This document shows, one piece after another, positions 1 to 12,369 of a DNA stretch of 64,000 nt. The position numbers were made by a program, and so were the translations under genes. A model generated the notes under the pieces. The model did no database searches. It worked only from the letters and a program-made list of their open reading frames with translations, and was not told the origin of the DNA. Source of the stretch: Thinopyrum elongatum (taxonomy: Eukaryota > Streptophyta > Magnoliopsida > Poales > Poaceae); assembly GCA_011799875.1 (NCBI GenBank), contig CM022298.1:265477757-265541756 (forward strand). The letters are read 5' to 3'. The stretch's first letter is position 1, and every line of letters starts with the position of its first letter.

Positions 1-1
1 G

Positions 2-958
2 TCTGACGGGCCATACTGCAAGATCCATAGGACCAAGGGTCACGATCTCCAATATTGCAAGCCAGTTGAACAATTGGTTGAGAAGCAGAAGGCTGAGTAT
101 GAAAGGCGAGATAAAGAGAAAGGCCAGAATGGTGCTGGCGGAAAAGGCCGTGGTGGCCGCAATGATCATTGTGGCAAAGTCGACCAATAGAAGGAAAAAC
201 CCACCAGAGGCTGTGAGAAAAAGGAAAATGAGGATGACAGTGAAGAAGAGGATGATGAGGCCAGTGAGCAATAGTTTCAGAGGGCTACTAAGGCAATGTG
301 CATTGATGGGGGTGCATCGTTGCACTCCTCTCACTACCAACTCAAGCAGTGGACGGGTGAGGTTAATGCGGCAGAACTGGTAGCAAGCGCTCGAGAACCA
401 CTTAAGTGGTCCCGCACGTCCATCGTCTTTGACATTGAGGATCATCCCGATCGCACTACTGCGGTCGGATGCTTGCCGTTGTTGGTTTCGCCAACAATAT
501 GCAACCTGAAAGTCACTAAGATGTTGGTTGATGGTGGGGCAGGGTTGAATCTGATCTCCTCCGATGTGCTTATGAAGCTCCAATTTGCTGATGAGGATCT
601 AAAGAAGACTGGCTCTTTCCAGGGGATCAATCAAGGGAGGAGCCAGCCAAAGGGAAAGATCACCTTGCTGGTAACATTTGGCGGGGAAATAAACTTTAGG
701 ACTGAGAAGATTGTGTTCGATGTTGTTGACCTTCCCCTACCATTTAACTGGATCCTTGGCCATCCAGCTTTGGCCAAGTTCATGGCAGCATCCCATTACG
801 TGTATAACACTTTGAAGATGTCGGGCCCTGTGGGAGTCATCTCCACTCCATCGGATCAGAGGGATGTAGTCATCTGTGTTGATAAGATGTATAGAGACGC
901 GGTAGCAGCAGAGGCCATCAAAACCTTAGCTCTCGCCAAGGAGGAAAAGAAAGCCTAG
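2..958 (+). pseudogene. gag: gag C-terminus and aspartic protease of gypsy copy 1, decayed
   Basis: The frame starts within the gag zinc motif: Cys-x2-His-x4-His-x4-Cys near bases 17-60, the CHHC variant also present in copy 2. In-frame TAG codons occur near 188 and 269. The following open stretch (296-958, 220 codons) holds the protease with the active-site pattern LVDGGAGLN near bases 520-550, a D-G-G form of the usual D-T/S-G. The frame continues past a TAG at 956 through a Lys/Ser-rich linker to another TAG at 1139, then directly into RT without a frame change. Function is polyprotein assembly and processing, but this copy is broken. Confidence 0.85.
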
Positions 959-1141
959 GGAACCGACAAGGACCCCGAGAAGCGCGTCTCTTCGGAGTGT
1001 GCTGCGCCTGGCAGTGACTTGTCGGAGTGTTCAGCTAACAAAAGATCCAAGGCTGCTCCTCCTATGACAAAGAAGGTACTAGCACAGCATGATGGCACTG
1101 ATGGTACTTTCACCATTAGTACCACTCTTGACGACAAATAG

Positions 1142-2700
1142 GAAAGCATGCTCATTGCCTTCCTGCGGGCGCATGTCAATTTGTTTGCATGGCAACCATC
1201 TGACATCCCCGATGTTCCCAGGGATGTAATCGAGCACCACCTTGTTGTCTGTCCTCATGTCCATCCCGTCAAGCAGAAAGTCAGGAAGCAGGCCTTGGAA
1301 CGGCAGCAGTTCATTGCCGAGGCGATTAAGAAAATTGAAGCAGCAGGTTTGGTTAGAGGAGTGTTGCATCCAACTTGGTTAGCGAATCCGGTGGTGGTGT
1401 GCAAGGAAAATGGGAAGTGGAAACTTTGTATTCACTTCACAGACTTGAACAAAGCTTGTCCAAAGGACCCCTTCCCCTTGCCGCGTATTGATCAGATTGT
1501 TGACTCCACCTGAGGGTGTGATTTTGCTCTCCTTCCATGATGCGTAGTCTGGATACCATCAGATCTTCATGGCCAAGGAAGACAAAGAGAAAACCGCATT
1601 TATTACCTCATGTGGCATGTACTGCTTTCCGCGTATGCCATTCGGGCTAAAAAGTGCTGGCTTCACATTTACGAGGGCCGTGCAGATTGGTTTTGAGCCT
1701 CAGTTGCATAGGAACATAGAAGCCTAAATCGATGATATAGTGGTTAAAAGCACGGATAAGTCAACACTCATTCAGGATTTGGAAGAAACTATTACAAACC
1801 TGCAGAAGATCAACTTGAAGCTTAACCAAGAGAAATGTGTGTTTGGTGTTCCGTCTCGCAAGCTCCTTGGGTTCTTTGTGTCTCAGTGAGGGTTAGAAGC
1901 CAACCCCGACAAGATCAAGGCGATAGAACAGATCCAATCTCCAAAAATGTCAAGGATGTGAGGCGTCTGGCCGGCTGTGTTGCCACACTAAGTAGATTCA
2001 TTTCAAAATCCGCTGAGCATGCCCTGTCGTTCATCAAAATCTTGAAGAAGGCTGGTCCAATGAAATGGACTCCAGAGGCAGAGGCTGCACTACGGGATTT
2101 GAAAGCTTATCTTTCCTCTGCTCCAACCTTGGTCGCACCCAAACCACAAGAGCCGCTGCTGTTATATCTGGTAGTAATGAATCAAGTGGTTAGTGCTGCT
2201 TTGGTGGCACAGAGAGAAGTGGATACTGAAGGAACTATTTCGGTAGGACTACTCACTGATGAACCAACTCTATCCCCGATAGGACCAGATGGTAACGGCG
2301 AAGGGGAGCCACAAACGGGAGCTGATAATCGGAAGGTGTTAGCAAGGAAGAAGATGGTGCAGCGACCAGTTTACTTTGTCAGGTCACTCCTGCAGGGGGC
2401 TAGATCAAGGTACTCTAGGGTGCAAAAATTGATCTTCGTCCTTCTTATGACCTCGAGGAAGCTGCACCATTACTTCCAAGATCACGAGGTCACAATTGTG
2501 ACCCACCTTCCACTGCAGCGTATCCTGAGGAACCTCGAGGCCACCGACAGGATTGTAGAATGGGCACTAGAACTGTCAAGCTTTGCTTTGAAGTTTGAAA
2601 GCATGACAACTATCCAAAGTAGAGCATTGGCAGAGTTCATAGCAGAATGGACGCCAATGCCCGACGAAGAGATTATGGAGACAGTCCTCCCCGGAAGGAG
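1142..2700 (+). pseudogene. pol: Reverse transcriptase (and start of RNase H) of gypsy copy 1, frameshifted
   Basis: The N-terminal RT part reads in frame from the TAG at 1139 and contains the DLNKACPKDPFPLPRID motif before a TGA near 1511. An extra T in the run near 1523-1526 shifts the next motif, which would read FHDA-stop-SGYHQ where copy 2 has FLDAYSGYHQ. The catalytic YMDD position of copy 2 is here a stop followed by IDD (near 1725-1735). A further stop follows FFVSQ near 1890. The RNase H connection region (1835-2690) reads open, then a one-base loss near 2695 moves it into the frame of the downstream integrase segment. All RT core motifs can be located but none is usable as it stands. 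Confidence 0.85.
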
Positions 2701-4604
2701 GACCCCAAGGAGTGGGTCATGTACTTTGACGGTGCTTTCTCGCTCCAAGGTGCTGGGATAGGAGTTTTACTCGTTGCGCCCATCGGAGAACACCTCAAGT
2801 ACGTTATGCAGATGCACTTTCCCAGGGAAGATGCCACCAGCAACACAGCAGAATATGAAGGACTCCTTGTCGGGCTCAGAATTGCAGTGGAGCTGGGGAT
2901 AAAGAACCTAATCGTACGCGGCGACTCTCAACTCATTGTGAAGCAAGTGAATAAGGATTACCAGAGCCCACTGATGGAGGCATATGTGGAAGAGGTGAGG
3001 AGGCTTGAAGAGCACTTTGACAGGCTTCAAACAGAGCACGTACCCCGTGTGGAAAATAGCATCGCTGACCACCTATCAAAGTGCGCTGCACAGAAGCTTC
3101 CTGTGGAGCCAGGAACTTTTGTACTCCACTTAACCCAACCATCCATTTGTACATCAGCATTGGCCAGGAAAAGAAGGAAACTCAACACCGGCAAACATTT
3201 CCCAGTAGAGCTCCCTGAAGCCGCCGGTGAGAAGGTTGTCGGGGGAGACCCTATGCTTGTTGGTGAGCCGTGCTCTCCGGCAGAACCTAGAGTTCTCGCT
3301 ATCGAGGCTGGTGCTCCCACGACAGAGGAGATGCCTTTAGTCCTCATCGTCGAGCCTCAAGCACCGGCATGGGTGCATCACATAGTCCACTTCTTGCAAA
3401 CTGGAGAACTTCGTGATAATCCAGAGGAATCTAAAAAAGTGGCCCGCCAATCAAGTATGTACCAGTTTGTGGATGACACTCTATACAGAAAGAGGCCAAA
3501 TGGTGTGAAGTTGAAGTGTATCAGCCAAGAAGACGGACTAATGTTGTTGGCAGAAATACATGGAGGTGTGTGTGGTTCACATCTGGGATCAAGGACACTT
3601 GTCGGAAAAGCTTTCCAGCATGGATTCTATTGGCCCACCGCCCTCCAGGATGCAACTGAGCTCGTCACCAAGTGTGAAGCATGCCAGTTCCACTCCAAGA
3701 ATATTCATCAGCCAGCTCAAGCCCTTCAAACCATCCCTTTATCCTGGACTTTCGTGGTCTGGGTGCTCGATATCTTGGGCCCCTTTCCCCGTGCTACTGG
3801 TGGCTTTGAGTTCTTGTACGTGGCAATCGACAAGTTCACAAAGTGGCTCGAGGTAGAGCCAGACAGAAAGGTGATGGCGCAATCGGCTATCAAGTTCTTT
3901 AAAGGGTTGGTGTGCCTCTTTGGAGTACCAAACAGAGTGATCACCGACAACGGCAGCCAATTCACAAGCCGCGCCTTCATGCAGTACATCCAAAGCCATG
4001 GAAGCAAGGTCTCTTTCGCTTCTGTTGCCCACCCTAAGAGCAACAGAGAAGCTGAAAGGATGAATGTTGAAGTGATGCGAGGGCTCAAGACAAGAACTTT
4101 TGATAAGCTGCGAAAATGCAGCAAGCGCTGGGTTGATGAGTTGCCGATGGTTCTTTGGTCGATCAGGACGACACCAAATCGAGCTACTGGCTAGACTCCC
4201 TTCTCCCTGGTATATGGTGCAGAATAGTGCCCCCCACGGAACTCATATACGGGTCACCTCGAGTACTTGCTGACGATGAAGTAGCGCAAGAGCAACTACG
4301 GCATGACGATGCCACGCTCCTCGGGGAAGATCATCTCTGGGCAGCTGTACATGCTGCACGATACCAGCGAGCCCTGCACCGCTATCACAGCCGCAGGGTT
4401 CATGCCCGGAGCCTTGAGGAAGGTGACATTCTCCTTAGGCGTGTTCAGTCCGGCAAGGGTTCAAACAAGTTGACACCGAGGTGGGAAGGCCCTTACTGGG
4501 TACTACGTGTCACCAGACTTGGTGTAGTCCGTCTGGAGACCGAAGATGGCATCCCAATGCAAAACTCATGGAATATTGAGCATCTTCGCAGGTTCTACCC
4601 GTAA
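2680..4604 (+). pseudogene. pol: RNase H and integrase of gypsy copy 1, nearly continuous but broken near 4192
   Basis: RNase H begins with the FDGAF aspartate near 2727, followed by NTAEYEG and RGDSQ motifs and the late SIADHLSK aspartate. Integrase follows with the zinc motif (His-x6-His, then Cys-x2-Cys in TKCEACQFH near 3680), and the catalytic triad D (DILGPF, near 3769), D (TDNGSQF, near 3946) and E (REAER, near 4050). The GQAE of copy 2 is REAE here. A TAG near 4192 and a frame change end the long frame. A second frame (4155-4604) carries the C-terminal part, ending with NSWNIEHLRRFYP. Without the breaks this would be similar in length to copy 2 pol. Confidence 0.85.
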
Positions 4605-5406
4605 GACGCGGTTGACGGGCCTTGCCCCGGCAACCTATTTTGTACAAGCATAGTCCCCAGGACATGTAACCCTTTGTACAAAGCCAGGCGCAAACCCTGT
4701 GCATAGTTGAATAAAAGCGAAGCACTCTTTCACAAAACTTGCATGCATGCATTCATATTTACTTGAGTATGATCTTATCATGATTCTGATAAGTTCTTAA
4801 GTAAGATAACTTACATACAACAAAGAGGCATGCGTTATCCCCTCTCTTTGATGACAACATGGAAGCTTCATCATGGTAGTTCCCGGGGAGGAGGATGAAT
4901 ATAAGGCCATGCGCTGATCCTCGACAACCTTTCCTTATCTAAAACGACAAGAAGGGTAGCAAATAGAGATAAGTCCATCCCATCACCCCATGTTATATTA
5001 ACAAATGATAAACTTGTACGTAGGGAAACCTTGTTTCCTCGGCCATCTGTGCTCCCATCCTTTGATTCGAGTCCACTTGATGAAGCTAGTTGTAGCAACT
5101 TTTGTGAGAGGATAACCAAGGGCTGGCCTTCAGTTATGCTCCTAACCCATTTTTTGAGCCCATCAGAAAAAGGTTTGGTAGCAGCTGCGATGAAGGCCGA
5201 CAAGTTGTCTTGCCAGGAAGACTTTGTTTACATATGAGTAATGAAGGCTCATCCTTCAGCATGTTTAAAACACATGCATGAGTATCCTGCAAACACTATT
5301 TCCATTAAGTACGTAGATAGACAAGTACAGATCATATGAAATACAAACATTGGTAAAGGATTACATAGTCTTAATTAAAATTTGGCAAGTGCCTACATCC
5401 TTTGAT
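4605..5406 (+). other. 3' non-coding region of gypsy copy 1
   Basis: About 800 bases between the end of integrase and the antisense frame. It opens with a segment that matches the equivalent 3' region of copy 2 (complement of 14450-14579), including the shared stretch around the words TGTAACCC and TTTGTACAAAG. A plus-strand AATAAA lies near 4711. The rest shows no gene. Confidence 0.6.
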
Positions 5407-5956
5407 TCAAAAAAAGATAAGTGCCCCGTAATGCCTTTCTTGTCCCTCTACTCCTAGGAGTTGCATCGAGAAGGAAAGAGGGAAAAAGGAGCATGTGGGC
5501 AGAAGCCCGCCTGACCCCGTTAGGACCAGCGGGATGCAACCTGACAAGATCAGGAGGGCGACACTCTGACAAGGAAGAAGAGGATAGGGATGGAGAGAGC
5601 GGCTAGGCGATGCCCTGGTCACCCCCTCCAGAACCAGAGGAACGCGGCAAGGCGGGAACACCGGCAGGGAAGACGAAGCCAGAGTCCATGAGGAAGCCTG
5701 CAGGGGTCCAGCTGGAGGTGGTGGTGATGTCCTAGCCAAGCACCCCCGGCAAATCACTCTGCCGGGATCTAGCTGCAGATGATGGTGCCATCGGCGCCTA
5801 GCTGACAGTGATGGTGCATCCGGCGCATAGCCGGAGTTCGAGTCGCCGTCTTCGTCCTTGACAACCGGGGGCTCATCATCACCGTCTTCACCATTTGTGT
5901 CCTCTTCGTCGCTGTCGCTCGAAGAGGAGCTTTCGCCATCACTCGAGCTTTCCGCT
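5407..5956 (-). pseudogene. C-terminal part of an antisense frame in gypsy copy 1, acidic Ser/Asp/Glu-rich then Pro-rich
   Basis: On the strand opposite to gag-pol an open stretch of about 180 codons runs from 5956 down to a stop at 5407. It starts with a strongly acidic serine-rich run (SSSDGESSSSSDSDEE near 5900-5950, then GEDGDDEPP) and continues with a proline-rich tail. No ATG is visible; the N-terminal side ends at a TGA about four codons from the CACTA insertion at 5969, so the rest would lie beyond that insertion or is lost. Acidic tails are common in plant nuclear proteins, and copy 3 has an antisense B3 protein in the comparable position, so this could be the tail of a related protein. 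That link is inference. Confidence 0.5.
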
Positions 5957-6479
5957 CAGCACCCTAAGCACTACAAAAAAAGACACATCCGTGACATTTT
6001 GGCCCGAACGATTTTTTTTTCTATCATGCTTATGACACTTCTATGACGATAATTGTGACAAAACCACGTATCATCATAGATGTGGTGGGCTCCTACTTCT
6101 TTGACAAAAAATCATGATAGAAAATGGGCTTTTTGTCCTGGGCATGCCAGGGACCGACCTGCATGACATTCTTTGGGCCGTCCATGACAGAAAAAATCAT
6201 GGTAGAAGCGAGGGCGAGGAAAATTTTGGGGAATTCCCGGTTACGGTGGATGGTCGGGGCCGAGCGATGCACGGAGGATTGCGCATTTCTCTCGTACACT
6301 TACGCGCATGTGTGCGAGGCGTTGGGCTCTAACTGAACCCGAGCGAGGCGTTCACTTACCGAACCTATGTGATTGCACTAGCTATGTTACTGAACCCAAG
6401 CGATCGATCCCTTGGCTGTTAACTGAACCCGAGCGATTCCTTCGCTACTGCTACTAACTGAAGCTGATCAAACCTGCTG

Positions 6480-7190
6480 CCTCTTGATGAACAGTGACCG
6501 TTGTTGGGGGTTGGACAAACAGTTCCCGGTGGGGGTTGGATGAACAGGATTGCATGGTAGTAGAGGCCATTGCCGCTGGATGAACAGGACCCCGATCGAG
6601 GAGGTGGGGTGGATGAACAGGACCCCGTGGAGGGCTGGTTGAATAGTAGCCGGTGGAGGCTAGATGAACAGTAGCCAGTGGATGAACAGTAGCTGGTGGA
6701 GGCAGGAGGAATCCGTGGTGGATGAACAGTAGCAGGTGGAGGCTGGAGGTAGTCGATGGTGGATGAACAGTAGCCCATAGAGTCCCGTTTTGCGGTACGC
6801 CACACCCCTCCTGATGAACGGGACCCCATTTCGACTGTAGCCACTCCAACACAAGTCTGTTTCCTCTGTTTTGCGGTATGCCACACACCTCCCGATCAAC
6901 AGCACCCTGTTTTGACCGCAGGCACTCGAACAGAAGGCCGTTTCCTCCTTTCTGTGGTATGCCAGACCCTTCCCGATGAACAGGACCCTGTTTCGACTGT
7001 AGGCAATCAAACAGAAGGCCATTTCCTCTGTTTTGCGGTACGTCAGACCTTGTTTCGGCTGTTCCATCCAAGCCGGTCGGCTCCTGATGAACAGGAAATA
7101 TTCCGACCCAGTCGGTTGCCTCCCGATGAACACGACATTGTTTCCTCCGTTCTGACCCAGCCGGTTGGCGGCCGATGAACAGGATGCCGT
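6480..7190. repeat. Minisatellite inside CACTA copy A built on the word GATGAACAG
   Basis: The words GATGAACAG, GTAGC and GGTGGAGG recur every 25-45 bases, in variants. Low-complexity reading frames on the minus strand here are by-products of the repeat, not genes. Confidence 0.75.
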
Positions 7191-7384
7191 TGTTGTATGT
7201 GTTCAAGACCACGCCCGTATGTACGTACATGGCCGTCTTTTTTGCAGCGTAGCTGTCGTATGTGTACATGATTTAGACGGGACTGCCTGAACTGCTACCG
7301 CTCCTTACTCGACCATGGTTCATCGTGGCAGACAAACCGATCGACCGGTATGTACACAAACAACGCTATGTACGCTTCAACCGG

Positions 7385-8900
7385 GTGGGTCCCAGCTGAC
7401 AGGGAGGACAAGGAGGCACTTCCTTGCGTACGAATATATAGCTGGCGGGTCCCAGCGGTTAGGGGTGGAATCATATATTTTTTGCCCGTAATAAGGAGGC
7501 ACTTCCTTGCGTGCAAAGATGTTGTTGGTGGGTCCCTGCTATGAGGGGCAGGAATAAGGAGGCACTTCCTTCCTTGCGAAGATATACGTGGTGGGTCCAA
7601 GCTTTCACGGGGAGGAATAATTTTATTTTCACGTAATAAGGAGACGGTTGCATGCGTGCGTCCATGGACCTGGTGCGTCCCCACTGTCGGCCTCTCCACG
7701 TATAGTCCTCTTCCGATGACTCTCGTTTGTTGACCACATTGACCACGCCACGCCGAGCGCACCAAGGCGGTGGACGACGGCAAGGCCTCGGACGGGAACG
7801 ACCCGGAGATGGGGAAGATGCGGCAGTGGAGTCACAGTCTGAGAGGAGTACAATGTACGAGGGTTGACTAGTTCAGTGCATCCTGGGGCTGTAGTCGGCA
7901 AAGAATAACAGGAGGGGTGGAGGGGTGGAGGGACGGCCTGGCTGGCGGTGGAGTAGCGCTTCACAGCGAAGCGTGCGAAGCAGTGCCGCGGGCCACCGGA
8001 GGCGGCAGTAGGAGGTCCTGCCGGCGCTGGAGGAAGAAGATGAGAGATTGAAGATGCATGCCGGCGGCCATTGGATGTACATCCAACAACTACAGATGTC
8101 AGAATCATTTTGTTGACTAATTTGACAACACCTTCCATAGGCGACCTAATGGCCCACATGTCAGACTCCTTGCGTGCGAAGATCTAGCTGGTGGGTCCTA
8201 GCTGTCAGGGGGAGGAATATTTTTTTTTGCCCATAATAAGGAGGCACTTCCTTGCATGCAAAGATTTATCTGCTGGGTCCCGGCTGTCCGAGAGAGAAAA
8301 CATTTTTCTCCGCGTAATAAGGACACACTTGCATGCGAAGATGTAGCTGGTGGCTCCAAGCTGTCAGGGGAGGAATAATATTTTTCTGGCCTAATAACAA
8401 GCTAGTTGCATGCATGCATCCATGAACAGGTGCGTCCCCACTGTCAGCCTCTTCACGTATTGTCCTCCTCCGATGACTCTTGTTTATTGACCATGTTGAC
8501 TACGCAGTGCCGAGCACGCCAAGGTGGTGGACGACGGCGAGGCCCCGGACAGGAACGAACCAGAGATGGGAAGACGCGGCAGTGGAGTCACATATGGAAA
8601 GGAGTACCAGGGTTAACTGGCTCTGGTGCGGCGTGGGGCTGCAGTCGGTGGAGAATAAGAGAGGTATGCAGGGCTGGAGGGATAGCCTGGCCGGCGGTGG
8701 GGTAGCGCTTTGCAGCGATGCGTGCTAAGCAGAGCCACTAGCCGCCGGAGGCCGGAGCAGGCGGCCCCGGTGGTGCTGGAGGAAGAAGATGAGAGATTGA
8801 AGATGCATGCCGGCCGTTGGATATAAATCCAATGGCTGTGGATGTCAGAATCATTTGTTGACTAAGTTGACAATGCCTTGCGTATGCTTCGACCTATTGG
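7385..8900. repeat. Sub-terminal repeat cluster and duplicated block in CACTA copy A
   Basis: Units of about 60-80 bases combine AATAAGGAGGCACTTCCTTG, GCGAAGAT and GCTGGTGGGTCC with a GTCAGGG word. They occur at about 7400-7640 and 8160-8400. A longer block with TGTTGACCA and a GC-rich stretch occurs at about 7660-8160 and again at about 8425-8900. Such motif arrays near the ends are typical of CACTA elements. Confidence 0.7.
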
Positions 8901-10604
8901 CCAACATGTCAGCCTGCAAAAATGCAGAACATATTTAACCCCTTTTTTAGAGAGAAACATATTTAACCCATATTTTCTAGAATTTACAGTCAATTTGCTA
9001 GGCTGGGTGAACAAATAATGTAGCGTCAATGCGGCCCATTTAATTTTTTTTTCTAAGAAATCACAGTAGATTTGCACTTTCTTGAAATACACGGATTTGC
9101 TGGGCTTGTTGCAAATAAATTGATAGGTGCAATTAGTATCAAAAAATAAACGGGAGGTGGACATTTTATTATATATAAAATTAGCTAATTAGCGAGTTAT
9201 TGTTCAAAAGAGAAATGAGCGTGTTATTATTACATTGGTCCTTAAATCTTCGCAACTTTTGTGAGCAATCACCAGGATTTTCATTGCCTTAACCACGATT
9301 TCCCTTACCAACTTCTGTTAAACATTTATTTTTATAAGTTGATAAGACGTGGGATGTTTTTATAATGTATATATAAGTTTCAATTAAATATACGATAATA
9401 ATATAAATATAAATATATATAATGTGGTTAGAAAGGAAAACATAAATTGGACCCGGCATTCTTATTATTGTATATAGAAAAATAGAACAGAGATCTGCGT
9501 TTTGTTATAAAAAGATAGACTGGGCTGCCGATTTTTAAGAAAAAATAAAACCTAAGCTGGGAGGCCCATAGGCCAGTACATACATGATGGACCTCAAAAA
9601 ATTAAGTTGAAACCACGGTCTCGGTATGTCGTGGGCTGCGCATGTTAAATAACATAACCTACACCGTACTGATACTAGTTCGCCCTCTGAAAAATATGTT
9701 ACCTGCTACTATTAGATTCCCGATACCCCTAAAAAACAGCTCCCAGATGACATTCTTCATTGTAAAAAAATCATTTATTGACTAGGCTGACAAACCTGTG
9801 GATTTAAGAGGGGGCGGGGGGCACGACGCGAGGCAGCGCCGCCGACCCCTGAGCGGCAGCAGGCAGTCCGGCCGTGCTGCTGGTTTGGGCGGCGGGAGAA
9901 CAACCAGAGGGAAGACTGAAGAAGCACATCAGACGTGAATTATTCTTTTCAGTGGATGGCTCTCGATGGCATTTTTTACTTGCCTCTGCATGATACAACC
10001 TGTATTTTTAGCCTCCCAGTCCATGGCGGACCAGCAACCCATTTGCTGGGCGGGCCAACCTATAGAAAGCAGCACTTGATTTTCATCAAGGCCCAAAAAG
10101 AATGCAATATTATGTTTGTTTTTTCAGCCAAAAACATTATGGCGGCGGTTGAGCGGGAAGGGGGGAGACTGAGCAAAAAGATAAAAAAGGAGCTCACGCG
10201 CCGTTGCTACCCTAACAAGCAGGTGCCATTCTTCTCAGAACGAAGGTGTGCCGTGTGACACTCACACGTCACAATCCCACAGTATACATTCTAACTATTC
10301 ACACACAAGTAGAACAGAAAAGGTAAACATTCAGGTCGAACTCAGGTTCACAGGATACGTTCATATTCATGGCCAACATTGGCTATCAACAACTCAAAAA
10401 ATTCATGTATAGACAAGTTCAGCATACCTATGCATCCAAATGATTCATACTTAGATCACAAGCCAATATTCATAGCTAACATTCACAAAAGATTCAGATA
10501 TACACAAGTTCAGCATGTTTACGCATCCAAATGATTACGAGAACACAGCCAATATCATCCATCAACACACATTAATCACCTACGGTACAGACGGGCAAGT
10601 GATG

Positions 10605-10944
10605 TTCACTCGGTGGTACTTCTTGCTAAAATTAATGCTTGTCTGAGCAAACATTCGAGTACATAAGAGGCAGCAGAGACCATCTGAACTTTTCTTATAG
10701 GTTTATCCTCATGATAGTGGCCTTGATGCCGCGAGAAGTTTAAGCAACTTGGCCACTACTTTCATCTAACTACTTTCACTCGGGTATTACTTCTTGTTAA
10801 AATTAATGCTTGTCTGAGCAAACTTTCGAGTACATAAGAGGCAGCACAGACTATCTGAACTTTGCTTGTAGGTTTATCCTCATGATAGTGGCCTTGATGC
10901 CGCGAGAGGTTTGAGCAACATGGCAACTACTTTAATCCAACTAA
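10605..10944. repeat. Two-unit tandem duplication, period 170 bases
   Basis: The run from TTCACTCGG at about 10605 to CATCTAACTA at about 10773 is repeated at 10775-10944 with a few substitutions. Both units share AATTAATGCTTGTCTGAGCA and ATGATAGTGGCCTTGATGCC. Confidence 0.85.
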
Positions 10945-11441
10945 TTTACTGGCCCATCTTTGTCCTATATCTCGCCAAAAATCTACATTGCAGACAACAA
11001 ACGAGGTTGTCGACAAAATGAACCACCCAAAGTTTTTGTGCAGTTCAACTGAAATGGAGCATCACAGGCATGCAGACTGGTTAAGTGCCATATGAATATA
11101 TGCGTCTACCAACATGTCTGGAATCTTCAAACTCCATGGCATACAGTTCGCTAGCAGCATACGAGCCGATAACCAAAAAGCGCAGGTTGGGACCAAAGAC
11201 TGGACTGCGTTTTTCAGGGCTATGCGCCAAGCAATATTGTTGGCGTTCACTCGGGCACTTCTTCTTGTCAATATTGATGCTTGTCTGAGTGAACTTGCGA
11301 GTACAAAGCAGCATCATAAGTATCTGTCCATCTGATCTTTTTGTGTAGTTCTACTGAAATTAGCCAATGTAACAATTTTCCTACGAGTTTAGGCTCACAA
11401 GTTACTACTTTATGAAATCAGCCAAAAGTAGCACAATACAA

Positions 11442-11446
11442 AATTA
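11442..11446. other. Target-site duplication AATTA, left of gypsy copy 2
   Basis: AATTA at 11442-11446 directly precedes the LTR start TGTC and is repeated exactly at 21923-21927 after the right LTR. Five bases is the usual length for gypsy integrase. Confidence 0.9.
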
Positions 11447-12369
11447 TGTCACGGGAAACCACGGCCACCTATGGGGCCAAAGGGGCCCCTTGCTGGTTTG
11501 GCAGGGGGGATGTCATGTTGCACAAAGAGCAGAAGAACGTTGGGCAGCATGACAGAGATCACACGGGCAATTTTACCCAGGTTCGGGCCGCCACGAGGCG
11601 TAAAACCCTACTCCTGCTTTGGTGGATTGATGGTGGAAAAGTGGTGATGGAGCGTAGTACACTTGCCCGGCAGGCTTGCCCATGGGAGGTAGTGACTACG
11701 CGCGTAGGAGCATGGTGGTGTTCAACTTTTCAACCCTTGCTACGATTGACATGGGCCTCCTTTTATAGGTTAAAGGGGTCACCACAATGGCAAAACAGTC
11801 ATTATGCACTAATAAGATAGCAAACAGTGCTATCATACCTAATTCTGCAGGCTGACAGAGTGCATTAAATGCACCGCTCAATGTCACATTGTTGCTTGCC
11901 CGGCAAGCCTTGCCGGGCTCGTCTTGCCAGCTCCATGCCTGCTTGCTTGACATGTCGCATGACGGGTGTCATCTGTAGGTATTTCCTGTAGAAAGAGGCC
12001 GCCATGTGGCGAATTGCTGCCACTTAATCACTTTGCGGCTTGACACCGCATTGATCAACGACGTGGGTCGTGGTGAGATGGCTTGGTGAGGTGTCTTTGC
12101 CCTCGTGAGCCCCCGCAGGCCCTGCCGGGACATCTTGAATGCTTTCTTCCGGGGGAGCCATTGTCCTTGCCAGGTCCACCTTCCCGGCAAGGGAGGCTTT
12201 TCTCCTGGTGGTGTCTCGCTTCTCTGTCTTGGTCTTGGCCTTCTTAATCTGCCTGCTGGTTCTTCGAAGATCTTGGTCTCTTGTATCTTAACATGGCCTT
12301 GGTGTTGTAATCTTGTTCTCGTGCCTGTGCACAGTCAGGGCAACAGACCCAGGGTTTGTTGCACCGACA
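11447..12369 (-). repeat. 3' LTR of gypsy copy 2
   Basis: Runs from TGTCACGGGAAACC to TTGCACCGACA in plus orientation and matches 21001-21922 throughout. A minus-strand TATA box is seen as CCTTTTATAGG near 11760. Confidence 0.92.

Larger units (their letters stand above)
1..5968 (+). mobile_element. Ty3/gypsy LTR retrotransposon copy 1, internal region only (5' part outside the window)
   Basis: The order is gag C-terminus, protease, RT, RNase H, integrase, which is the Ty3/gypsy order. Proteins closely resemble those of copy 2 (14580-20954, opposite strand), so the two are relatives of one lineage, probably Tat/Athila-like because of the extra antisense frame after pol. The 5' LTR and gag N-terminus lie left of the window. 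No 3' LTR is seen before the CACTA element that starts at 5969, so the 3' end is either beyond that element or lost. Coding parts carry frameshifts and stops, so this copy cannot be autonomous. Confidence 0.9.
5969..10260 (+). mobile_element. CACTA-type DNA transposon copy A, non-autonomous, one terminus identified
   Basis: Starts with CACTACAAAAAAAGACAC at 5969, the classic CACTA terminus. The next 1.8 kb is closely similar to copy B at 46333. No transposase frame is present. Internal features are a minisatellite (6480-7190), repeated GGTGGGTCC and AAGGAGGCACTTCCTTGCG words (7385-8420), two related blocks of about 0.5 kb (about 7660-8160 and 8425-8900) and an AT-rich tail (about 8930-9800). 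The matching inverted terminus was not found in the window, so the right edge near 10.26 kb is an estimate taken from where similarity to copy B fades. The three bases before the terminus are AAG. Confidence 0.75.
10261..11446. other. Host segment left of gypsy copy 2, with tandem and dispersed repeats
   Basis: AT-rich DNA with no convincing gene. It is continuous with 21928-23987 once gypsy copy 2 is removed, as shown by the flanking AATTA duplication. It contains a 170-base tandem duplication (10605-10944), a second repeated word CAAGTTCAGCAT (about 10412 and 10506) and copies of TGTGCAGTTCAACTGAAAT near 11037, related to others in the right half (for example near 22085). If the PLATZ exons at 22847-23168 belong to a gene, this stretch lies downstream of it. 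Confidence 0.6.

Noticed and set aside
6419..7269. Several long minus-strand frames rich in Ser, Thr, Pro and Tyr
   Set aside because: They come from the GATGAACAG minisatellite of CACTA copy A, stay open in more than one frame and have no recognisable domain.
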